Assembly: GCA_963169105.1 (NCBI GenBank)
Contig: OY720638.1
Coordinates: 8,046,749 to 8,110,748, forward strand
DNA from: Ceriagrion tenellum
Lineage: Eukaryota; Arthropoda; Insecta; Odonata; Coenagrionidae
Direction: 5' to 3'
Length of the DNA: 64,000 nt
Each line of letters starts with the position of its first letter. Within the stretch, counting starts at the first letter, position 1. The translations under genes were made by a program, and so were the position numbers. This document shows, piece by piece, positions 20,332-31,644 of the stretch. The notes beneath the pieces are model-generated. The model had not been told where the DNA came from and searched no databases. It saw only the letters and a list, made by a program, of their open reading frames with translations.

Positions 20332-21578
20332 TCATCTCTTTTTTTTTGAAGCTGCTAAAGCATTGTAAAACTGACGTTCATTAGGAGATAAATACGCTTC
20401 AGCTATTTTCAGAATATCTTTCAGCTTAGCTGGGGCTATTGAGAGTGGACCTTCATACAGCCTTTTAGTGGGCAGGCTAAGCCCATCATGTCCTGCTCGC
20501 TCAAGTTTGAAAGCTGACTTAAACAGTTGTGACGCTGTTAAAGAGCAGTATACTTCATCTTTGTGCCCCACATTATAGTCAAAGACGCGATACTTCGATA
20601 CATTCAGTCTTTCCTAGTGTATGTTTATAACGTTAGTTTTGAACTTGCTGGAGAAATGTGACTTGCAATCTTAAAACAGTTATTTTCTGAGTAGCTGAGT
20701 TATTTTCACCACATTGAATTACATGAAGTCTAAGCTACAATATATCACCATTCCGGTGGCAGATACACACGTTCTCTCTTCCTCTTCTCTTTCTCAACGA
20801 GACCAAAACTGCGGTCACGAGGTAGGTAACTGTGACCAGGTTCAGGATATCTATGCACTATACTTTCAAATCTCTCACAGTGCACAAGCGTGTAAAAGAA
20901 CTGCATTATTTAGTTGTTCTTGTTTTGAGCAGCGCAACAGGCACTGGGAGGTTTTGATGGTAGTCAAATGATATAGTTTCAACATGTGACTGCTCCTTTG
21001 CTACTTTAACTTTTTCCTTGATGTTTGCATAGAATGTTTCTGCTTTTGCGAGATGTACTGCTTTTTCAGTCTCAAGTTTTTTTTTCACCCTCATCTGTAA
21101 CACTTTTCAGCTTAGTTTCTAAGGAATCACATAGTGTACATGTGTCACTTCGAGGTTGTGCAAAGCTATAATTAAAGTTTGCATTAAAATAGTCACTGTA
21201 AAAATGGTACAAAATCCGTGGTTTGGCAGGTTTACTTTCATCTTCAAGTAAACATACATCCGGTTCGTATTTCTGCAGATACAACTTATCCATCTTAGCA
21301 ATGGACAGTTCTGGAGACAAATAATATTGTTTCATATTATCATGTCGAGAATAGTGAGATTTCCTTCTTGGAAATGATTGAATGTGCTCATCAACTTGCT
21401 TCACTAGATCGTGAGGAATCTTATTCGGACGAATACTGTGTTTCCCACGTTGATCTGTGGGACTACTTACATTTGATGAAATGTGTTGAGCTATTCTTTC
21501 AACTCTTTTGCCTGATATGCCAAGTAAAGAACAGAATGCTACTTTGCACACGATGTGTTCTACTGATGCAAGTCGAAC
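20332..21578 (-). pseudogene. Transposase exon 2 remnant (catalytic core partly deleted)
   Basis: Begins after the acceptor TTTCAG (AG at 21580-21579) with VRLASVEHIVCKVAFCSLLG, then SFPRRKSHYSRHDNMKQYYL, LSIAKMDKLYLQKYEP, FNANFNYSFAQPRSDTCTLC and, after a one-base slip in a nine-A run (21085-21077), VETISFDYHQNLPVP. Right after this the sequence jumps to QNKNN-stop-IMQFFYTLVHCERF (near 20935), then HRYPEPGHSYLPRDRSFGL. That splice-like join skips the segment that should link them, including the Asp expected before the NC..QN block. The C-terminus KYRVFDYNVGHKDEVY to AASKKKR ends with a stop at 20332. A degenerate part lies at about 20590-20720. This block order is known to me from an arthropod transposase-like family whose name I cannot give with confidence. 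Confidence 0.65.
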
Positions 21579-21691
21579 CTGAAACAGTGACAAAACAAAA
21601 CGTATCATGTTCAAAGTTTGTAAACAGTGCTTTTCCTGGAAAACAACTAATTCACAGATGTAAGTATTCTATTGTAAACCAGTCTCCTTAC
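21579..21691 (-). other. Transposase intron
   Basis: Donor GTAAGG (from 21691) and acceptor with a pyrimidine-rich TTTGTCACTGTTTCAG ending at 21579, 113 bp, phase 0 between ...FVYK and VRLAS.... Confidence 0.65.
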
Positions 21692-22121
21692 CTTATATAC
21701 AAAGGTTTTTTGGCGAGGAATGCCTCCTCCAGACTTCGTTCGCTTCCTCTGTATTGGCCGCAAAGTTATCAGACCTGCTAGATAAGAATCTCGGGTTACT
21801 TAGTCCTATTTCATTAAATGAGGAGATAATGGCCTGCTTCATATCGTCCTCAATTTTGGCAAAGCAATCTCTTCGACATTTACATGGTGGGCCAGTTCCT
21901 CGACCTGCAATATCCTTTCCTGCCCAGTTGCGGTATGGCTTTCCCTCGGCGATCGAACGTTTTATTACATTGCGTTTCTACTGCTTCTCATTGCGACGTC
22001 TTTTTCTTCCTCGCTTTACACAACTTTCTTGCATCATCTCACTTTCACTCAGTTCACTAGACGATGGTAAATAATCACTCTCGGCAGGAGAAAAATCACT
22101 GTCGGAGCTTGTGTCCGCCAT
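21692..22121 (-). pseudogene. Transposase exon 1 (broken)
   Basis: Minus-strand ATG at 22121 starts MADTSSDSDFSPAESDYLPS, an acidic Ser-rich leader, followed by a basic run RGRKRRRNEKQ that resembles a nuclear-localisation signal. Then come KPYRNWAGKDIAGRGTGPPC and KCRRDCFAKI, a Cys-rich N-terminal motif. A TAG interrupts the frame at 21980-21978, and a frameshift occurs near 21793. After the shift, RDSYLAGLITLRPIQRKRTK and GIPRQKTFVYK lead to the donor at 21691. The product would have been the DNA-binding N-terminus of the transposase. With two breaks here it cannot be made intact. Confidence 0.65.
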
Positions 22122-22349
22122 TTTCAGTGTTTATTACCGGTGCTGCTCCACTGGCGCTGCGCTAGAATACTGAACTACACGTTACGGGCAAAAGAAATGC
22201 AGCTCCAGGAGCCACTCCGTTTCTGCACGAAAGACACCACTAGTCCAGCTCCATTTTCCGTGTAGAAGCTGCGTGTATGGTCGGATCCGCATCTCGTTTA
22301 CAGGGAACCTCGGGAGACGTCATCTGAACGTGCTCATGTCATTAACACA

Positions 22350-22395
22350 ACATTGGCCAAAACTGGAGCCACCCCCTTTTTGCACGGGACCCTTC
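22350..22395. repeat. Right terminal inverted repeat of the transposon
   Basis: Reverse complement of the left terminus; ends GGGACCCTTC directly before AATT. Confidence 0.75.
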
Positions 22396-22399
22396 AATT

Positions 22400-23384
22400 C
22401 CTTCAGAAAACAAAAGTACGGAACAAAAAAAACAGCATTTTAGAAGCTCTAGGTTACCCCAAAGATAAATACTTGCGCGGGGGTAACCATGAAATTAGTG
22501 TAAACTACAATTTTTTTAGCGAATGATGCTATACATATTACGTGCTATATACTGAATGCTATATAATATATTGTACACAATGTACATAAATGAATCCCTT
22601 TTTACACAAATAGCTCTACAACACACATACATAATTAATTATTTCCTTTCAAACAAACAATTTTATAGACATTACCAAATAATATTTCAACATTTTCTTG
22701 AACAAATTTCCATTGTTTGATTAATTAAAGTGAGATCACAAGTTTTTGGGGCGGAAACAGTATCACCTGGGAAATGAGGAAAGCAGACATATTTCTCTAC
22801 AGAATTCGTCGGAACCTGGAGATGAAGGATTCTCAACCCTCATCTGTTGTATCCACTCCATCAAAATGACACCTTAAAAGCCGAGGGCAAAGCCATTTCA
22901 ACTATTTCAACCTTTGTGTCAGCGCCACAATTAAGTAAGAATACTTCATTAATTTTTTGACAAAAATAAGAAAGCATGTCACCCGCTACCGGAATTGAAA
23001 AAGGAGTACGACCAGTGACGTGGATCGATCTCGTGTTGCAAAGAGAGGCACGGAGATCAGCAAAATCACTTCGAAATATTTTGTTAATAATCTTGGAATG
23101 CATCAATGATTACCGTACGGGAGAGAAAAAGAACGCGAAGGGGTAAAATTTGACCATCTAGCATTTCTACCCGAATCACCTTTTAGACCATGAAATATTA
23201 CCATAGGTGATAAAATGGCCGATGGCGTACAAGGGATTAAACTATGAATTTAAACGTTTTAAAATTTTACTGACAGTTAATTTTTAATGGAATTGCATCG
23301 TCGACTTCAAGTTATAAACTGCCATAAGAAAACTAAGCGCTTAGAATACCAAAAAAACTGCAAAAGTTTCAACATTAGGTGTTT
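22400..23384. other. AT-rich non-coding DNA
   Basis: Only an 81-codon minus frame (22861-23106) of unknown meaning. No repeat recognised. Confidence 0.45.
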
Positions 23385-24760
23385 CTCTATACATCTAATA
23401 TTACGCTTACATGATACCCTGCGAGAGGCCGTGTGGGCGTGTGGCAGGGGGTTCGTTATGTTCACTTATTGTGGGAGGAAAGAACGATTTTTAGTGCCGC
23501 TTCGGCCTTCGGTAATGTATATCTCATATTGAATCGCTTTCGTCGAACCTGAAGATGTAGTGTGGTGTCAAAATGATATTCTCTCTGTAGTACTGAAACA
23601 CAACTGTTTTGAATGTATCAATCAAACCAAGCCTCGTCTGTAGTCTCCGAGTCTCAACTGCCTCTCCATCCAATCCCTCTGAAAGCTGTGAAACACACTT
23701 TGTTCGCTCGTAGCAGTTTTTAACGTAGCGCGTAGCTTTCTTTTGCATTCTATTTATTTTTCTGTTTAAGTCTTTCTTTGAAGGGTCCCAAATTCTCGCG
23801 GCGTAATCAAGGTGTGGCCTCAACAGAACGAAGTAGCACCTTTCTTTCACTCTTCATCCGAGGACCTTCCTACTCTACGCTTGATAATCCCTGGTTTCTT
23901 TAAGGCTGCGCCACATATGTTCCGCATTCATGTCCTCCACGATTGGTGTAAAATTCAGGTAATGCCCCCATCTTTGATTTTACCTGATGACTTTCTGGTT
24001 AATCCACTCACAATGTAGATACGGCGGTGGTCCTGATGATTTCCCCAAAAGTGCACTGTTGTGCAATTACTAACACTTTGTCCCAACCCCCACTCCTGGC
24101 ACCACGAATGAACGTTGCTTAGGTCCGATGATGGAACTTCTAAGTCTGCATCTTCGCTAATTTCGGGGTAGACTCTACTGTCTAAGTCTAAGTTCTCGAG
24201 GTAGCAGTAATCAGCGATTACTGCTAACCTGAGACCTTAGGCATTTATATAAATAATGAATAAAAGAAGGCCAATCACACTTTTTAACGAAACGCCGGAT
24301 GTCATTCTAATGTATCAGAGCTAATACCGTCGATAATTGATGTCATGAAGGAAGAGTGTATTCTGTATTTCGCCGGATCTACCCATCCGGAGGCTGACTG
24401 CCGTACAAGACATTTCGATTGTCCAGGAAGTGTGTCGTTCATGATAGAGGTCGGTACTTTCCTGGGTAATGTCTGTTTTCTTTCTTTAGTAATGGTGTGT
24501 GACGTAGGCTTTTTTCCAGTCTTATGGTGCCTTCGTACAATATTTCTCTAAATATCTTCTCTAGTAATGGTGCGATCTCTGGCGCTAACCCCTTGAGCAC
24601 GCGTGCAGGTGTTCCCTCTGGACCTGAGGACTTGTTGCTTTTAATCGAACGCAGTTATTTAGTTAGCCCATCACGTTGAATGATGTCAGCCATCGGCACA
24701 TTAATGATAGGAATTTCTCAATTATGTACTGTGTCATCCTTTGTGCATACAAAAACTTCT
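23385..24760 (-). mobile_element. LINE family A, long diverged copy
   Basis: Minus-strand copy that is older than most in the window. From its 5' side: an N-terminal RT block with the SPGPEGI-like sequence (near 24610-24650), a frame-broken RNVLYGSQPPDG segment corresponding to the QHGFRKGRSC region (24340-24430), a degenerate motif B (SGVSLKSVIGLLLFIIYIN, 24240-24305), and the palm and following segment (24080-24240, matching 11500-11640). The thumb and C-terminal blocks with VKERCYFVLLRPHLDYAARI follow (23524-23930), then a TACATC-type tail near 23385-23410. The order is collinear with a complete RT, but many stops and indels occur. Confidence 0.75.
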
Positions 24761-25510
24761 TAATCAGAAGTGTGCAGTATATGCAGTTGTGTATGAAAAA
24801 TTTCTGTGAGGATTTTCAAAATCATTTTGTTGTCCATAGATGATAAGCTTGGGTGGACAAAAATTACAAAAATGGCAAAATTAAATTTTTCTCTCGAGGA
24901 CGTCCTTTAGACTACGTGTATGAACCCAATATGAGAAAATATTTCGCTTGGAACAAAAAGAACCCAATTTTTCCCATTTACTTTTTCCATATTTCTCATT
25001 TTTGAAAGTGCACTATAAAATCGCATATGTAGGGAAATCGCATATGGAGGGAAAACAGAGCGTGCTGGACGCAAAAAATTCTTACTGTTTTCCTCAGAAT
25101 CTCTGGGATTGATGTTGAAGACCAAGAATAATAGTCTTGCGACAGAAAAGAGAGAGTTTGGGACACAAAAAACCAACCTGTTAAGCCATTAACCTGTTCC
25201 CAGCATCACCTTGAGGGTGTAACGTGAGAAAACGGAGAATAGGGAGCACGAATAGCAAATAGTAAACGAATTGATTTTTCCTGCCGTAACTGCCATGTCT
25301 TTCCCCGACGACCTTGGGGCCTTGGGGGAGAGCTAGCGATTTCCAAACACCCTCCCCATTCCATTCCGAGTGCAGCAGTCGTTGCAGCAGAATCCACTGT
25401 GGGAACTTCATAAACTGAACTGCGCCATTTACTGCCAGTCGATTTGGGAACGCGCGGGAGTAGGAAGGGAGGAGCAGGGATAGCAACGATGAGATTGCAA
25501 GGGAAACAGA
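24761..25510. other. Non-coding DNA, nothing identified
   Basis: Includes a 101-codon minus frame (25181-25486) without recognisable features. Confidence 0.4.
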
Positions 25511-26074
25511 TTAAATGTAGTTTGAGCGAAAAATCATTTTACTTAGAAATCAAAGACTTTGGTCTCATTTTAAAGAGAAATATCTCACCTATCCAATGAC
25601 ACCAAAAATTCTACCCCTTGCATCATTACTTTCCAAGATATTTGCCAGAAAATATCAGCCCTTTTGCATAGGAAACGGTACATGTATGCACTCCAAGGAG
25701 ACTTTATTTACAAAATGTGGTATTTCTAACACTTATATGACGTCAAGGAACTAACAGCGTGTAGTTTGTATGTTTTCTCAACTATTTTTGAAAAGTAATC
25801 ATATTGTCACCGCAGTCGGTCCTTGGGTGTCAAAAAAAACCTTCCGCTTTGAGGGAGTTTCAAACGCATCGCGCGAAAAAAATGAGTCAAGTTAAAGACT
25901 TATTTTGATATTTTCTTTTAAATACTTACAATTTCTATCATAAAAAACTATTTTATTGCACGATTAGTAATGCAATATTTAATTGATGAGTCCTACAGCT
26001 GGTGAAATTAAAACGTATAAATCGAATATTGTCTCAATTATGACCAGGGAACTATCTCGTTCGGACTACCTTAA
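25511..26074 (-). mobile_element. TTAA-flanked MITE, copy 4 (full length)
   Basis: 564 bp between TTAA at 25511-25514 and 26071-26074. Collinear with copy 1 over its whole length in reverse orientation, sharing TAACAGCGTGTAGTTTGTAT and the terminal CTATCTCGTTCGGACTACC. No ORF of note. With copy 1 it defines both ends of the family. Confidence 0.75.
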
Positions 26075-26568
26075 TCAAGACTTTTTTCTTGTAATGTGGA
26101 TTTCAAAAAGGTGTTTGACAAATTTCATAGGGAAAATATGAACGAAGGCACAATTTAAAATAGAATCAGATTGGAAAGGTGTATGATTCCAAGCCGTCGA
26201 TCACCTCGGTAGCAAATTTTTCCAAAACTTTGGCGTAAAACGTACCGTTTATCCACTTATGAGTTGCACTGTAATTACCGGTGGTCGGCCTCGGTGACGG
26301 CGGGTCAGAGTTCGCCACTGCTCATCCAAAGGGTGCGCGTAGTCGAGTCTGGCCTGGCTAGATTTTATTCCACACGAGGCGTGGGTGATAATGTGGTGTG
26401 ATAATGGTTAAGGGGGTTGGAGCGATTTTTGTTAACGTACCAAATTGCAGTGTACACGTGCCCTAAAGATTTGTTATGTGTAGAGATGAAAGTAGAAAAC
26501 ATTGCATGTCATGAAAAAAGCAATGTTTACCGGAGAAATCTTGCCTAAGGGAGCTCAAGTCTATTACG
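26075..26568. other. Non-coding DNA with a short repeat related to the 38.9 kb inverted repeat
   Basis: No gene. 26290-26345 resembles the core of the inverted-repeat arms near 39 and 40 kb (see the separate entry). Confidence 0.4.
26290..26345 (-). repeat. Diverged relative of the inverted-repeat arm core
   Basis: The minus strand reads CACCCTTTGGATGAGCAGTG then GCGAACTC. The arms at 38877-39108 and 39927-40158 have CACCCCTTGGATGAGCGGTA then GTGAACTC at the same place. The resemblance fades quickly on both sides. Confidence 0.5.
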
Positions 26569-26872
26569 ATTGGATTGCAGATTTGGGGAATCGACCGATG
26601 GCTAAGATCATTTGCGCCATAGGGGATAGGTTAGGGAGGAAAGGCGGATAGAAACCCGGCGTCGGCATTAGCCTGCTCTTAACGATAGGCGCCAAGATGA
26701 CCACTGTTTAACATCTCATCCGACAGACGGAGAACTGTACCTGAAGTGCCCTCCACAACACACTCAAGTAGGGATCGGGTTTCCTCTGAAAAACGTCCTC
26801 CTCTGCAGGGATTTTAACCCCGGCTGCCCGTGTAGTAGGCGAGTACTCTAGCCACTACACCTACCCGTTCCC
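26569..26872 (-). mobile_element. tRNA-derived SINE, copy C
   Basis: Minus-strand copy of the SINE also present at 42284 and 49611. It has a tRNA-like head with GTAGTGGCTAGAGTACTCGC and a decayed B box, a conserved central block with CTGTCGGATGAGATGTTAAA and GCCGACGCCGGGTTTCTATC, and a tail of ATCCAAT-type repeats at the left edge. It is full length but more diverged than the two plus-strand full copies. Confidence 0.85.
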
Positions 26873-27112
26873 TATCTATTTCGATCTACGCTAACTTCAG
26901 CTTCTTCAATGGATAGCTCCTAAAATCGCTAAGCTTCCGGTGAGTTTCTGTTCACATGTCTGCAATCGGGGATTGTAATTTTTATGCATATGCTTCAAAT
27001 TAATACCAAAAAGAGTGCGAGCTTTTGAAGTGATATGGTGGGCTTTCAGCGTAACTGAGACGGATACTGCAAACGTCTACTGGTTAAATAGATTAACTTC
27101 GGCCTGTGCTTC
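26873..27112. other. Non-coding DNA
   Basis: Nothing recognised. Confidence 0.4.
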
Positions 27113-27865
27113 GATGTAGATACTACATTTGATGATGATAAGGTGTGGTAGAATTGATGACTACATCGTGGGTGGAGTAAACGTAAAGTCATCAGAAAAA
27201 GTCAATAACCTTGGAATTACCGTGCCTTCAGATATCACGGGGAGACCACACATACAAAACATATGCGGCACAGCATTAAAGAAACTAGGTATAGTTAAGC
27301 GTATAATAGGAAGATCCTCGGATGAAAAAGTCAAAGAGAGATGTAACTTTGCTCCAATAGGTCACATTTCAAACACGCCGCGAGTATTTGGGACCCTGGA
27401 CATAATGATTTCACCAAAAACATAAATAAAATACAAAGGAAAGCAGCGCGCATCGTTAAAAACTGCTACGAGCGTACATATAGTGTTACACAACTGTTAG
27501 AGAGATTAAGGTGAGATCCCCTAGAAACTCGGAAGCTACTCGCTAGGCTTAGGTTGCTAGAGAAATTCAGAACTGGTGTGTTTCAGAGCGACACAGAGAA
27601 TATTATCATGACGCCATACTAGATCTCTAGGTCTGACAGAAGCCATAAAATATGATAGATACATTGCCGAACAGATTCAACAACAATTCGTTCTTTCCGC
27701 GCACAATAAGTGTCTATAAAACCGAAGCTCCACTGAAAACACACCCAAAATGCACTTCACCTCGGAAAACCTCTTTTTTTACACCTTTTCGGAGTTGGTA
27801 TTCTACCACCCCTTGTCACACGCCCATGCGGCGGCTCGCAAGGTAGTATATAGATGTAGAAGTAC
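27113..27865 (+). mobile_element. LINE family A, 3' fragment
   Basis: Plus-strand copy beginning upstream of VGGVNVKSSEKVNNLGITVP, then DITGRPHIQNICGTALKKLG, IVKRIIGRSSDEKVKERC, the degraded LEYAASIWDP-equivalent, the C-terminal blocks and a tail TATATAGATGTAGA at about 27845. The first 98 codons are intact, then the frame breaks repeatedly. The piece before the thumb (FADD) is absent. Confidence 0.85.
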
Positions 27866-28147
27866 GCCTAGATAAGAGTAGCAAAAATAGGATCTTGGAA
27901 ACGAAACATATGATTTGATTTTCACAGGGTTGGAGTTCAGATCTCACAATTTCCAGTGATGTCGGACATATAACAATGTTCACTCGGGCATTTGAGATAG
28001 CATTCCGAATAATTTCAACAAATTTAGGTTTTCATATTTGATATAGCATTTGGTCGCGATGATGTCTCCAGATTGGTATCTGTTTTCATACATCAGCAGG
28101 CCTCCACTCTGGCACGAAAATACAAACCAACCTGGAGACATATTTAA
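27866..28147. other. Non-coding DNA
   Basis: Nothing recognised. Confidence 0.4.
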
Positions 28148-28199
28148 ATCCAAACGTATCTGCCACGTTGCGGTCAATACCAAAATCTGATGGCTAACG
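28148..28199 (+). repeat. 52 bp direct repeat flanking a LINE, left copy
   Basis: Begins ATCCAAACGTATCTGCCACG and abuts the LINE copy on its 5' side. It pairs with 28828-28879 with about eight mismatches and no gaps. Confidence 0.75.
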
Positions 28200-28827
28200 A
28201 GGTGGTAAAATATCTTGGAATTACCTTAACTTCTGATGTATCGTACGGATTACATATACAAAACATGTGGCGCAGCATTAAAGAAACTAGGTTTTGTTAA
28301 ACGTATAATAGGAAGGTCTTCGGATGAAAAGGTCAAAGAGAGATGCTACTTCGCTCTGGTTAGGCCACACCTCGAATACGCCGCGAGCATTTGGGACCCT
28401 GGTCATAAAGATTTAACCAACAAAATTAATAAAATACAAAGGAAAGCAGCGCGCTTCGTTAAAAACTGTTACGAGCGTACATATAGTGTCTTACAAATTT
28501 TAGAGGGATTAAGGTGGGAGCCCCTAGAGACTCGGAGGCTACACGCTAAGCTTAGTTTGCTTGATAAATTCAGAATTGATATTTTTCATCACTAGGCCTG
28601 ACAGATGCGATAAAATAAGAGAGATACACTGCCGAACAGATAGGTACAAAAACTCGTTCTTTCCGCGAACAATAAGCGACCACAATAAAAGTTGAGCTCC
28701 ACTAAATACACTCCTATAATTCATGTCACCATTTCATCTCCAAAAAACGTACACCTTTACACGGCTGGTGACCTAACACCCCCTGCCAAACGCCCATGAG
28801 GCGGCTCGTAGGGTATTATAGATGTAG
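28200..28827 (+). mobile_element. LINE family A, 3' fragment
   Basis: One of the best-preserved coding stretches of the family: a frame of about 119 codons with CGAALKKLGFVKRIIGRSSD, VKERCYFALVRPHLEYAASI, WDPGHKDLTNKINKIQRKAA, RFVKNCYERTYSV and GLRWEPLETRRLHAKLSLLD. A deletion follows near 28590, where sequence from the IFQ..IENIIMTPHYI region is lost. The 3' UTR and a TATAGATGTAG tail end at about 28827. These blocks correspond to the segment after the RT thumb. Confidence 0.9.
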
Positions 28828-28879
28828 ATCCAGACGTATCTACCACTTCGCGGGCAATACCAAAATCTGGTGACTGACG
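28828..28879 (+). repeat. 52 bp direct repeat flanking a LINE, right copy
   Basis: Begins ATCCAGACGTATCTACCACT, directly after the LINE tail. Same length as the left copy. Confidence 0.75.
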
Positions 28880-29295
28880 TGAGCCAAGGTAAAAGGCGTC
28901 ACACCGCTGATCAGAATTGCGTGCACTGGGCAGTGCCGCGAAGGCCAAGCGGAGAGAGGCGACCCATTTGCACCGAGAAAGCGAGCTCTTACTCGCGGAC
29001 CGAAGGTTTTCGCGCCCGTGGCCTCGCCTGCGGTCGACGCCGATTCGCGCCCAGGTGAACGACACACGGCGAAGCGACCCCAAGCGAAGAATGTTTTGTG
29101 CGAATCGGCAAAGGCACGGCCAACGAGAGAAATCCGATCGAAGCTCTCTGTCGCAAGAGGCGCCTTGGACGCGTGGGCGCCGTGGACCGCGACAGAGGCT
29201 GCTGCGGTGGCCGTCGAAAGCGACAGCGTTGGCCGAGACGGCACCGCGGGGCCAGTTCGCGCCAGGGATAAGGGCATTTTTGTCGCCCCGCGGTG
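28880..29295. other. CpG-rich block with overlapping open frames
   Basis: High GC and CpG; frames of 145 codons (minus) and up to 151 codons (plus) overlap. A 92-codon plus frame ending in IFVAPR just before the MITE has plausible codon use, but no domain, splice site pair or homolog is evident. It may belong to the same older unit as the 52 bp repeat. Confidence 0.3.
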
Positions 29296-29500
29296 AAGGC
29301 CGCTTTACACGGTACATTTTATTGTACAAACGAATGTACCAACTCTTGCATGAGGAAAATTGTACCGAATAAAGCGGCAAATTTTATGATTGTCTGAATG
29401 ACTTCACGGGAAATAGAACCTGCTCTATTTCCATTCAGTTACTTGTACATTCTACGATACATTCGTTTGTACAGTAAAATGTACCGTGTAAAGCGGCCTT
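29296..29500. mobile_element. 205 bp MITE with 43 bp terminal inverted repeats
   Basis: Ends AAGGCCGCTTTACACGGTAC and its reverse complement; the inverted repeats extend 43 bases with one mismatch. The interior has no ORF. It contains a third, partial terminus-like block (GTACCGAATAAAGCGGC, around 29363) and a small GAAATAGA/TCTATTTC hairpin. No clear target duplication is seen. The superfamily is not assigned. Confidence 0.85.
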
Positions 29501-31644
29501 AAGAGCGGTCACTTCCAAAAAGAAGTTCAGAAGAAGACGCATTTTAAAGCAATGATTGTGCCAGGCCATTAGCACCGACGCAATACTGTCGGTAGATCAG
29601 TATTTTTTTACAGTTAACTGTATGAGTTATTGATAAAGTGACATAAATCTAAAAAATGAAAAAAAAATATTTTTTGTGCGAACCTTAATGGGAAATGATT
29701 TGTCTTATCCATTTCCCGAAGTGTAATTGTATGTGTATATTTTGTATGAGCCAATATGTATACCATTGTATGAATATATATGTGTTTCTATATGTTATAC
29801 GGACATATCATACCCCAATTTATGTAAATTAGTTATTTAAATAAACATTTCAATCTTTCATCCTGCAATCGGAGGACATCTTTATTTCTGTAAATGTTAT
29901 AGTTTCTAATGTACAGCCGATCTCACCTTATTTATTTATTTGTAAGAGCACCAAAATAGAACAAGACACATTATAGACTGTTCCATAGGACACTAGTCCT
30001 AGAACAATAAAGTTCTATTCTATTCTACATCTCACGTAATCAGCCGATAAGTACCGTACATTGGAATGAGTAGTTTTCAGTATCGCAAGACATTACATTT
30101 ATATCATCACAAATAATTTCCTATTAACATTTAGTAATCAGTAATCTGTAGAGAGCGGTAAAAAGTCATTCGTCCTTTTTTTAGATTAGGACTGTAGTGT
30201 TAGACAAAATATCTTGGCGAATTTCACTAATCAGGGGACTTTTCAATTACTTTTTCAACACTTTTTGGAATTTTTTGACTCTGCGAGACAATGAAAAACG
30301 GACTTTTCGTCTGTATGTATTAGTTTCTTAAGCCTTAGATCGCCACGAGGCATGGTTCTGGATGCACGTTGGAAGCATTGATAATATGACACTCATTAGC
30401 ACTTTGGTTCTACTGGAAAATGTCAACTTCGGGTATTACTCAGCTTGAACTCAACAAAGTTCTAGATACTCACCAAAAATCAGGTATGCACGTACGTGAC
30501 CATCTTCTAAGGGAAAATCAAGAACTGTTCCGGATTTTATTGTACAATTGTAATTGTACAATGATTCATGTACAATTTTATACGATATTCACGGCTACGC
30601 AGATGCTACATCCCTGGGCTAATATACTCCCCCAACAAGAACATGTCCTTGGCACTCGACATTTAGGAGAACAGATAAAGAATTATCAGGAAATATAGCT
30701 AGAAAAGCAGATTGCTTACGTTATTTGCCTTTTTATGGATGATAGCCACGTAAAGTCCGTATTATTATTTGTGTGTCAGAGTGTCAATGGAATTGTTCAA
30801 GAGATACGGACTATTAAATATTAAAATTAAAAAGTAGGTGTCATGAAGAGTCAAAATGACTCCGTATGCTTCGCTATGAAAGTGTATATGCGTAAACATT
30901 ATGCTGCGATTCTCGAGGAAACAAGTGAGTATCAATAAAAAGTTTGAAATACGTACCCACATGTTAACTGAGCACTAGCAATGTAAAATAACTCTTTTTG
31001 TGTCGCATCAATGAATAATCATGAATAATTAAATTATATTAGATGTAAAGATTTTAAATATAGAATTGCATGATTAAAAATGTGTTATCACACAATCTTT
31101 TTAAAATATGAAGACCTGTGAAGTCATCACAGCACATGGGCATCCCGTTGTATCAATTTTGTACTGGATTCTAAGAAGCCATGAATTTGCAGTAAGCTAC
31201 AAAGCTACTAAATGATTGTATCCAACTGCATTGTGTGTTTGCTTATGTGAAGTATTTGTAGAGTTGAATATTCTTACGCAAAAATCAAAACATACCTTAT
31301 TCACATCATCGGTGAGGTGGAGAAATACGTAAGAAGAACATTACAATTTGAAAGTTTCATTAGTAAACCTTACCAAAACTCTGTGAAAGGATATGATTTT
31401 CTAAATTTTGATACATTTCTTTATTTTGCAAATCTTTCTTATATCTGCATTAAGGCACTGGTTGTAAAACGTTTACTTTTTACATGATTCAGGCGGACAT
31501 TGCTGCTGCCTCTACATTACAGTAATTAAGTCATAGTTACCGTAATTATTAAATAATTATCAAATAGCCAAAGAAACATAAAAATAGCTTAATAATAAAA
31601 TATTTTCTTAACATTTGGTGTTCATACTACGTGAAAAACCATAA
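29501..31644. other. AT-rich non-coding DNA
   Basis: No gene. A near-palindrome TGTACAATTGTAATTGTACA lies around 30541. The segment 29931-30032 ends with AATAAAGTTCTATTCTATTC, which looks like a retroelement 3' tail of unknown family. A 92-codon plus frame (30420-30698) is not recognised. Confidence 0.4.

Larger units (their letters stand above)
19916..22399 (-). mobile_element. DNA transposon, internally deleted, with AATT flanks
   Basis: An element of 2476 bp (19920-22395) whose ends are inverted repeats of about 45 bases. The left begins GAAGGGTCCCACGGAG and contains GTGGCTCCAGTTTTGGC. The right, on the opposite strand, begins GAAGGGTCCCGTGC and contains the same GTGGCTCCAGTTTTGGC. The left copy has a 5-base extra GGGTG-like duplication. 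AATT lies on both sides (19916-19919, 22396-22399), which fits a 4-base target duplication. The interior encodes a transposase on the minus strand with one intron, part of the catalytic core deleted and several breaks. Superfamily is not certain; a 4 bp TSD would be compatible with Sola-type elements, but that is a guess. Confidence 0.75.

Noticed and set aside
29018..29296. 92-codon plus frame with plausible codon use in the CpG-rich block
   Set aside because: Frames on both strands are open, no homology or splicing support; listed only as an unassigned block.
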